A DNA stretch of 10,754 bases from Omnitrophica WOR_2 bacterium RIFCSPLOWO2_12_FULL_51_8 (GTDB lineage Bacteria; Omnitrophota; Gorgyraeia; Gygaellales; Profunditerraquicolaceae): NCBI GenBank assembly GCA_001805895.1, contig MHHD01000033.1:1-10754 (forward strand), in the 5' to 3' direction. The notes under the pieces are model-generated. The model had not been told where the DNA came from. It saw only the letters and a program-made list of their open reading frames with translations, and ran no database searches. The position numbers and the translations under genes are program-made. This document shows, in pieces, positions 5,849 through 10,754 of this stretch. Position 1 is the first letter of the stretch. Each line of letters starts with the position of its first letter.

Positions 5849-7186
5849 TTAGCGTCTTAAGCGGCGCATTAACCGCTCTGCCGCCAGTAAGCACTTTTCG
5901 GTTATCCTGCTGATGGAATAACCCGATATTACCACCACGCAGAAAACCAGAGGGAGATAATATCTGTCCCAGTCAAGAGGGATCCAAGTAGTTGTCCCCC
6001 CGAAAGTTACCGCAACCCAGATAAGAATAATGCTTCTCAGGGAAGCCCGGCGGTGATTACGTATGTATTTAACCTCGGCGGATAAAAGCATTGTTAAACC
6101 CGAAATAAAAAGAATAAAGACCAGGGGAAATTTAAAAATATTCCCTAAGGCAACATAATCTCCGGGAAAGAGGGTTCTGCGGAAGACAAAGGCGATCTTT
6201 TGGCTCAAAGAAGGCAGGGCCGCGCCACTAAACCAATTTTGCTGAGAATGGCTCTGGACTAATTTTAGTTTTACCATATTAAATGTACCGGCCAGCGGTT
6301 GATGATATAAATAGGGATTCATGCCCACAAAAACCAGAATACACAATGTTGCGGCAATTATTAAGCTGGCCGCAATTATCCAGGGCTCTTCGCCGTCTTT
6401 AAGCCTGGGGGAGACATGCCGCCGTTTAAACCTTAAGATAAGCGCAAGCATACAAAAGGCCAGGAAAATAACTCCCGTCAGGCAGCCGTTAAACTTTGTT
6501 CCCGCCGCCAAGGCTATATTTACGCCGATTGCTGCCGCAAAAATGAAAGTCCTCCTTAAGCTTTTCTGCTGGAGGTATTGATAAAAAAACATCATCAAGA
6601 CAATATTGGCGGTTAGGAAACACAAAAGCGGGGCATCGACCATCGCCCTTCTGCTGCAGGTTAACATCAGGGGATTGTAGGCCAGCAATAACGTTGCGAT
6701 TACCCCGAATCTCAGGCCCAAGGCTATTTTGCCTAACCAATAAACCAGCATACAGCTAATGCAGCCAAATATGGCCATCGCTAATCTCGCCGGATACAGC
6801 ACTCCCTTGGGCGGCGTTGCCCCTGCAGCCGCATTCCAGCGGTAATCCCGGGAAAAATCCCATTCCTTCATTTCCCCCAGTTCTTTAAACTTATCTTTGT
6901 GGCCGGAGATAGATAAGACGAACCCAATAATATACCTGCCCACTGGCATCGAATCATAAGCAAAGTATTCTCCCCACTCTCTGCTGCGGGTATCCAGATC
7001 AAGGAAGAATAACTTAAAATACTTACTAGAGCGAAGCCAGTAATTTTCATCGCCATGGAAAGACTGGGAATCCAACCTGCTCATAAACGGCGCCAGAATA
7101 ACACCGAATAACGCAAAGGTAACTATTGTCTCTTTTACCCTCTGGCCGGATAATAAGGCAAATTTGCGCTTATCATTAGCGTCCAT
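5849..7186 (-). CDS. GT-C family (PMT/ArnT-like, GT39-type) membrane glycosyltransferase
   Basis: The 445-residue product is a polytopic inner-membrane protein with about ten hydrophobic segments (roughly 20-36, 83-97, 132-151, 158-173, 187-203, 213-229, 233-252, 268-287, 352-369, 384-398, 408-424). Features of polyprenyl-phosphate-sugar-dependent GT-C enzymes are visible: HGDENYW in the first periplasmic loop (D46-E47), SMPVGRYIIG (79-88), SRRAMVDAPL (178-187), TKFNG (230-234) and WDRYYLP (406-412). Such enzymes transfer a sugar from a lipid-phosphate donor to protein, lipid A or other glycans; donor and acceptor cannot be told here. The ATG at 7186 is chosen because AAGGAG lies 11 bases upstream and a consensus promoter precedes it. 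The open frame continues to 7411, but the extra 75 residues come from that promoter and a dispersed repeat. The first 12 residues match those of the EF-G-like protein. Confidence 0.87.
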   Translation of the reverse strand: MDANDKRKFALLSGQRVKETIVTFALFGVILAPFMSRLDSQSFHGDENYWLRSSKYFKLFFLDLDTRSREWGEYFAYDSMPVGRYIIGFVLSISGHKDKFKELGEMKEWDFSRDYRWNAAAGATPPKGVLYPARLAMAIFGCISCMLVYWLGKIALGLRFGVIATLLLAYNPLMLTCSRRAMVDAPLLCFLTANIVLMMFFYQYLQQKSLRRTFIFAAAIGVNIALAAGTKFNGCLTGVIFLAFCMLALILRFKRRHVSPRLKDGEEPWIIAASLIIAATLCILVFVGMNPYLYHQPLAGTFNMVKLKLVQSHSQQNWFSGAALPSLSQKIAFVFRRTLFPGDYVALGNIFKFPLVFILFISGLTMLLSAEVKYIRNHRRASLRSIILIWVAVTFGGTTTWIPLDWDRYYLPLVFCVVVISGYSISRITEKCLLAAERLMRRLRR

Positions 7187-7197
7187 ATTCACCCTGG

Positions 7198-7203
7198 CTC
7201 CTT
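7198..7203 (-). promoter_or_regulatory. Ribosome binding site that fixes the glycosyltransferase start
   Basis: AAGGAG on the minus strand, 11 bases before the ATG at 7186, within a GCAAAGGAGCC-type block (CAAAGGAGCC) that is also found before the EF-G-like gene. Together with the promoter upstream it rejects the longer frame that begins at 7411. Confidence 0.8.
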
Positions 7204-7209
7204 TGCCAC

Positions 7210-7233
7210 AACCCAGATTTTGCCGCCTGGATT
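7210..7233 (-). promoter_or_regulatory. Possible leader hairpin of the glycosyltransferase gene
   Basis: The expected transcript contains AATCCAG, a 10-base loop and CTGGGTT. This allows a 7-bp stem with one G-U pair just upstream of the ribosome binding site. The matching leader of the EF-G-like gene is shorter and lacks this segment. A regulatory role is speculative. Confidence 0.35.
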
Positions 7234-7238
7234 TTAGG

Positions 7239-7280
7239 AAATAATTATATACCCGCTGAATTGGAGGGTCAAGCAATAAA
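7239..7280 (-). repeat. Duplicated promoter block, copy 2 (glycosyltransferase gene)
   Basis: Second copy of the 42-bp block, 40/42 identical to 5783-5824. The two differences fall in the promoter spacer, leaving -35 and -10 unchanged. The copies are in direct orientation, 1456 bases apart, and flank the glycosyltransferase coding region. Confidence 0.92.
7244..7272 (-). promoter_or_regulatory. Sigma-70-type promoter of the glycosyltransferase gene
   Basis: On the minus strand there is TTGACC (7267-7272), a 17-base spacer and a perfect TATAAT (7244-7249). A start near 7237 gives a leader of about 50 bases. Geometry and elements equal those of the EF-G-like promoter. Confidence 0.85.
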
Positions 7281-7299
7281 CAGCTATCACGGGAACTGC

Positions 7300-7439
7300 T
7301 ATATAGCCTTGCATAAATATTGCTACATGCGAATTGGCAACTCTGTGTCATTGCGAGGAGCGACAGCGACGAAGCAATCCCTTTAATGAGATTGCTTCGC
7401 TTCGCTCGCAATGACGCTTCAGTTATGCAAAGGCATATA
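7300..7439. repeat. Nested inverted repeat carrying a widespread dispersed-repeat core
   Basis: Outer arms are TATAGCCTTGCATAA (within 7300-7316) and TTATGCAAAGGCATATA (7423-7439), imperfectly complementary. Inside is GTCATTGCGAG (7347-7357) with its exact complement at 7405-7415, and inside that CGAAGCAATC (7370-7379) with its exact complement at 7390-7399. The 'CATTGCGAGGAGCGA...GAAGCAATC' core is a dispersed repeat familiar from many bacterial genomes. On the minus strand it translates to the phantom peptide RAKRSNLIKGIASS...LLAMT, which falsely extends the glycosyltransferase frame. Confidence 0.88.
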
Positions 7440-7440
7440 T

Positions 7441-7494
7441 CAAGAAAATTCCTCGCTTACGCTCGGAATAACTTTTAGACTGGGAATTTTCTTG
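7441..7494. repeat. 12-bp inverted repeat next to the nested repeat
   Basis: CAAGAAAATTCC (7441-7452) and GGAATTTTCTTG (7483-7494) are perfect complements separated by 30 bases. The loop contains TCGCTTACGCTCGG, another low-complexity motif common in dispersed repeats. The element abuts the preceding inverted repeat with one base between them, so insertions appear to have accumulated here. Confidence 0.85.
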
Positions 7495-7637
7495 CAAGTT
7501 ATTGGTGAAACCTTTTCCAAGAATTCTGAATCTAAAAATAAACGGGAAGAAAGCGTTTTCAAAGAAGGGCTGGTTTGGTCTTGTTTTTGTATATTTAAAT
7601 AGTAAACTTTCCTTGGGAATAAGAAATAACGTTTAAG

Positions 7638-7655
7638 CTCCCATGGGAGAGGGAG
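7638..7655 (+). promoter_or_regulatory. Palindrome overlapping the ribosome binding site of the exported-protein gene
   Basis: CTCCCATGGGAG (7638-7649) is a perfect 12-bp palindrome followed by a second GGGAG (7651-7655), the likely Shine-Dalgarno 8 bases before the ATG at 7664. CTCCC could pair with either GGGAG, so the transcript could hide or expose the site. The ATG inside the palindrome (7643) is in frame but has no ribosome binding site of its own. Confidence 0.45.
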
Positions 7656-7663
7656 ATCTATTT

Positions 7664-10468
7664 ATGCTAAAAAAGGCGCCTTTTCTCTGCGGCATAGCAG
7701 CAACTATGCTTATCGTATACCCGGCCTGGGCACAGCCGGTAGAGGTAACCATTGCCGATGCCCAGGCGGTCCTCGGCCAAAAGGCCATTGAAGTACCCAT
7801 CCTGGTTTCGGAAACAGACGGCCTGGGTATCCGCTCCTGCGCCCTGGACCTGCGTTATGACCCTGACATACTTAAGCTTACCGGCTGCAGCTCAGAAAAC
7901 ACGCTCAGCTCTGCTTGGAAAAGCGAGGTTGGCCTGCGCGACACTGATCAGGACGGCCTGGCCGATGAGTTTGAGACGGAAAGATACGGCGCTCTTACTG
8001 CGGCCGCTTCAGTAAACGAAATCGCTGAGCCAAACTTTAAAGAAGCGGCAGTATACGCGCCCTTCCCTTTTTATAAAGACAGTAACGGGAGCGTAAAAAT
8101 CGGCCTCTATGGAAAGACGAACCTGGCGGAAAACGGCCAATTGGTAAAGCTGACCTTTGACATCATCACCACCCACCCCGTTGCCACCACCATCTCCCTT
8201 GCCAAGGCAGAGCTTAACGACGGAATGGTTTCTTCTGCCCTGGGGAACAGGTCAACGATATTGATTACGCCCCGGGAAAATCAGTCTCCCTTTGCGTATG
8301 ACGCGGAGGTTTCCGCTGCCGAAGATACCGCCTATGAGCTGGCGCTGAGGGCGGATGACCCGGAGGGAGATCCCCTTAGCTTTGAGATTGTCTCGCCGCC
8401 TCGGAATGGAAATTTGAGCGGCCTAAACGGCAGTGAAGTTACCTATACGCCGGAGGCAAATTACTTTGGCAGCGACTCCTTCAACTTCAGGGCTGATGAC
8501 GGCAGGAAAAATTCCAATATCGCCCGGATAAACATCAATGTCGCCGAGGTAAACGACCCTCCGCGGATTATCGGTTTCAGCGCACCCGCATCTATTACTG
8601 AACAGGAAAGGCCGCGGCTCAGTGTAATCGCCCTTGATGACGACGGAGATAACATCGCGTTCGTCTGGCAGCCCAGCGCTGGCACGGTCATCGGAAGTCT
8701 AGCAGAGGTAACCTACCAGCCTCCGGATGTGGATAGCGAGACTCGAATTACCATAACCATAGAGGCAGAAGATGGGCGAGAAGGCAAGGCTAATAAGGAA
8801 ATATCTTTTATCGTTACACCGGTAGTGCTCCAGCACAAGCTGACATTGATCAGTGAACATGGCCGGGTGATAAAAAAAGTGGGCGATAACCAGACCACAG
8901 CAGAGCTTTTCTTGCAAGGCACAACGGTTACCCTTTTACCTGTGCCCGAACCCGGCTTTGAGTTTAAATCCTGGTTAATAGGCGACAGGGCCACAGCCGC
9001 CACGCCGCTCATTTTGACTATGGATGGCAATAAGACGGTCTTTGCCAACTTTGAAATCACTAAACATCAGTTAACCGTGAATAAAGGCAGCGGTTCAGGC
9101 ACCTATGACCACGGCACAAGGGCAGACATCAGCGCTGAGCAGCCTCAGCCGGGTTACAGCTTTAGCAAATGGACAGGCGATGCGGAGAATGTCTCGGATG
9201 TCAATAGCCCATCCACGCAGGTAACCATACTCAGAGACACAACCATTGCCGCTGAATACAGCTTAGATACCTACACCTTAGATGTCTCTATTGAGCCTAC
9301 GGACGCGGCTTTGGTGCGCAAATCTCCTGATAAAGAAATCTATCCCTACGGAGAAAATGTGAAGCTTACCGTTTCCCCTAAACCGGGATACGGCTTTACA
9401 CACTGGGGTAAAGACGCGGAAGGAAAAGAGGATTCGGTTACGTTGCTGATGAACGGCAATAAGGCAGTAACTGCTAACCTGGCCCCGCTATCCTACAGCC
9501 TTAAGGCAACGGTTGAACCAGCAGGTTCCGGCAGGGTAAGGCTGACCCCGGAGAAAGCAACGTATCATTACGGAGAGCAAGTGACCCTGCTTGCTGAGCC
9601 TGAAACCGGATTTGAGTTCTTGCGCTGGTCAAAGCCAGCCAACAGCAGCGATAAAGAAATTACGATTACTATTGACGGCGATTTAGACCTTGCCGCGGTC
9701 TTTGGCGAAACGAGCAAACCTGCCACAGGCATTATTCCCGATAACGGCGCCGGGGCCTCAACCGGCGCGGATAATCTACCTGCCTTAGACAAGGGGGTTC
9801 CCGCTGCCGGCAGTAAGCCAGCACAACCCGCTGCGCCTGCGCCCGCTGCGCCGCTGGCGCCGGCCCCTGAGACAAAAGACAAGGCCGTAAATATAACCCG
9901 CGGCCTTAGCGTGCTCATTATTAGCCAGCCTGCCGTCCTGGCTAATCAAGAAGAAACTAAAAAGGCGCAGCCAGAAGCTGATAACCTGCGCCTTTCTGCC
10001 CTTGAACAGCAAGCCCCTCTTCAGCCCCCTGAGCAGGAAGATGCATATACGGTGGATGTGCAGCCTGAGCCTCTTGCTTACGAGCCGTCCCAGGGCGCAG
10101 TTTTCTATCCTGAAACCGAACCGGATATTCCCGCGTCTCTACAGCCGATGCTGACATCGCCGCCTGAATCAATGGCCTTGCCGTCTGGCCTTGCGACAGA
10201 CAAACCTCAGTATGCGGAAGTTATTGAGACAAAAAGGGTGGCCTATTTCTGGAGGAACTATAAGTTGGAAATCCAGGGAAGCGAACTACCCGCAGTCTTC
10301 TGGGAGCTGGGGACAAATTCAAAGCTTCCCTACGGACTATCTTTGAACAATAAAGAAGGGACCTTATTTGGCTTTATCTGGGGAAAAACGCGCGCCGAGA
10401 TACCCTTTATCGTTACCCTCTCGGATGAGTCGCGCCATGAGGTGACCGGAATATTGGAGGTTAAATAG
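7664..10468 (+). CDS. Exported multidomain surface protein (cohesin-like, cadherin/Ig-like, InlB-type repeats)
   Basis: The 934-residue product starts with a signal peptide (MLKKAPFLCGIAATMLIVYP, cleavage after AWA, residue 23). A cohesin-like domain spans about 24-195 (ALDLRYDPDILKLTG; GQLVKLTFDI; ISLAKAELNDG) and contains an internal calcium-binding TSP3-like motif DTDQDGLADEFE (93-104). A tandem-95/cadherin-like domain follows (about 207-298: EDTAYELALRADDPEGDPLSF; TYTPEANYFGSDSFNF), then a second Ig-like domain (299-388). Four divergent InlB-type B-repeats lie at about 391-465, 466-536, 537-609 and 610-682, each with a G-F/Y-x-F-x-x-W core. A Pro/Ala/Glu-rich linker (683-855) leads to a C-terminal putative-Ig (He_PIG-like) domain with LPYGLSLNNKEGTLFGF. 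It is likely a cell-surface or secreted adhesion or scaffold protein; no anchor is visible. The ATG at 7664 is chosen over 7643 because of GGGAG 8 bases upstream. The beta-helix gene follows after two bases. Confidence 0.88.
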   Translation: MLKKAPFLCGIAATMLIVYPAWAQPVEVTIADAQAVLGQKAIEVPILVSETDGLGIRSCALDLRYDPDILKLTGCSSENTLSSAWKSEVGLRDTDQDGLADEFETERYGALTAAASVNEIAEPNFKEAAVYAPFPFYKDSNGSVKIGLYGKTNLAENGQLVKLTFDIITTHPVATTISLAKAELNDGMVSSALGNRSTILITPRENQSPFAYDAEVSAAEDTAYELALRADDPEGDPLSFEIVSPPRNGNLSGLNGSEVTYTPEANYFGSDSFNFRADDGRKNSNIARININVAEVNDPPRIIGFSAPASITEQERPRLSVIALDDDGDNIAFVWQPSAGTVIGSLAEVTYQPPDVDSETRITITIEAEDGREGKANKEISFIVTPVVLQHKLTLISEHGRVIKKVGDNQTTAELFLQGTTVTLLPVPEPGFEFKSWLIGDRATAATPLILTMDGNKTVFANFEITKHQLTVNKGSGSGTYDHGTRADISAEQPQPGYSFSKWTGDAENVSDVNSPSTQVTILRDTTIAAEYSLDTYTLDVSIEPTDAALVRKSPDKEIYPYGENVKLTVSPKPGYGFTHWGKDAEGKEDSVTLLMNGNKAVTANLAPLSYSLKATVEPAGSGRVRLTPEKATYHYGEQVTLLAEPETGFEFLRWSKPANSSDKEITITIDGDLDLAAVFGETSKPATGIIPDNGAGASTGADNLPALDKGVPAAGSKPAQPAAPAPAAPLAPAPETKDKAVNITRGLSVLIISQPAVLANQEETKKAQPEADNLRLSALEQQAPLQPPEQEDAYTVDVQPEPLAYEPSQGAVFYPETEPDIPASLQPMLTSPPESMALPSGLATDKPQYAEVIETKRVAYFWRNYKLEIQGSELPAVFWELGTNSKLPYGLSLNNKEGTLFGFIWGKTRAEIPFIVTLSDESRHEVTGILEVK
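10456..10460 (+). promoter_or_regulatory. Ribosome binding site of the downstream beta-helix gene
   Basis: GGAGG lies inside the last codons of the preceding gene, 10 bases before the ATG at 10471. With only two bases between stop and start, this supports co-transcription and possibly coupled translation of the two exported proteins. Confidence 0.75.
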
Positions 10469-10470
10469 AA

Positions 10471-10754
10471 ATGCGGAAGATAATTCTTTCTCTTACCGCG
10501 CTGATCTTTTTGTGCTGGCAGGCAGGGTATGCGGGAGAGAATTTTTACATTTCTCCGAATGGAGATGACCGGAATCCCGGGACGATTGAACTTCCCTGGA
10601 AGACCTTTGAGCGCGCCTTTGACGCTGCTGAACCTGCGCATTTTAGCGGAGGAAATACCCTCTATCTGCGTGAAGGAATACATCGATTTCCCTACACTAA
10701 TTATAATCAACTCCTGAATACTAATCTGTTTAGCGGCACGCAGGCTGAGCCAAC
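10471..10754 (+). CDS. Secreted DUF1565-like / right-handed beta-helix protein, N-terminal part only
   Basis: Only the first 94 codons are visible and the frame is open to the window edge. Residues 1-20 (MRKIILSLTALIFLCWQAGY plus A21 before GENFY) form a signal peptide with an A-x-A-like end, giving a mature start near GENFY. The mature start FYISPNGDDRNPGT...PWKTFERAFDAA, then GGNTLYLREGIH, is the typical entry of DUF1565 and pectate-lyase-like beta-helix proteins, where the pattern is YVSPxGxDxNPGT, PWKT and GDTIYLRxG. Such proteins bind or cleave polysaccharides, or act as passive adhesive fibres; which applies depends on the missing part. The gene follows the multidomain exported protein by two bases and is presumably in its operon. 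Confidence 0.82.
   Translation, partial: MRKIILSLTALIFLCWQAGYAGENFYISPNGDDRNPGTIELPWKTFERAFDAAEPAHFSGGNTLYLREGIHRFPYTNYNQLLNTNLFSGTQAEP

Larger units (their letters stand above)
7187..7663. other. Divergent intergenic region, 477 bases without a gene
   Basis: From left to right this region holds the leader and promoter of the minus-strand glycosyltransferase gene (to about 7280), a nested inverted repeat (7300-7439), a 12-bp inverted repeat with a 30-base loop (7441-7494), an AT-rich stretch (7500-7630) and a palindrome next to the ribosome binding site of the plus-strand gene (7638-7655). I see no convincing promoter for the plus-strand gene: TTGGTC (7575-7580) with TAAATA (7596-7601) has only a 15-base spacer. 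Small frames here are repeat translations. Confidence 0.7.

Noticed and set aside
7300..7494. CRISPR-like or terminator function for the inverted repeats
   Set aside because: There is no regular repeat-spacer spacing, and terminators are not expected between two divergent genes; no U-tract follows the stems.
7411..7602. 63-codon plus-strand frame in the divergent gap
   Set aside because: It begins in the dispersed repeat and runs through the inverted repeats; it has no ribosome binding site and no recognisable similarity.
9800..9870. GC-rich Pro/Ala-coding stretch as a tandem repeat
   Set aside because: It is irregular at the DNA level and is best explained as a proline/alanine-rich linker.
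10330..10710. 126-codon minus-strand frame over the end of the exported-protein gene and the start of the next gene
   Set aside because: It overlaps two well-supported plus-strand genes with signal peptides and recognisable domains.

Overview
This is a gene-dense bacterial window. All the visible genes read as intact; the two at the edges are cut by the window ends. It combines single-copy housekeeping genes, large modular exported proteins and abundant short palindromic or tandem repeats. That mix suggests an uncultured Gram-negative bacterium, possibly of the PVC / Candidatus Omnitrophota type. This placement is a low-confidence guess, because no rRNA or other marker is present.

The left and centre (1-7186) lie entirely on the minus strand. 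In transcription order the genes are: a GT-C type membrane glycosyltransferase (7186-5849), an EF-G2-like translation GTPase (5747-3786), a short YchF-related DUF933 protein without a P-loop (3761-3060), purH (2787-1225) and folC (1176 to beyond the window start). The EF-G-like and DUF933 genes are 24 bases apart and look co-transcribed. purH and folC are 48 bases apart and are linked by metabolism: FolC makes the folylpolyglutamates whose 10-formyl form PurH uses in the last two steps of IMP synthesis. A 272-base gap between the DUF933 gene and purH is filled by a nested long palindrome built from short dispersed repeats.

The right part (7664-10754) is on the plus strand. It holds a 934-residue exported multidomain protein followed two bases later by the start of a secreted beta-helix-type (DUF1565-like) protein. 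Together they look like a cell-surface or extracellular operon. The divergent gap 7187-7663 carries the glycosyltransferase promoter, a nested inverted repeat of the widespread 'GCGAGGAGCGA...GAAGCAATC' type, a second 12-bp inverted repeat and a palindrome next to the ribosome binding site of the exported-protein gene.

Three observations stand out. (1) The glycosyltransferase and EF-G-like genes share a near-identical sigma-70-type promoter, the same ribosome-binding block and the same first twelve codons, although their products are unrelated; this looks like a duplicated leader module. (2) Three different heptanucleotide tandem repeats sit inside coding sequence (two in folC, one in purH), where gain or loss of one unit would shift the frame. 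(3) The 2816-3004 element is a three-level nested palindrome. I did not find a defence system, CRISPR array, RNA gene or transposase gene.
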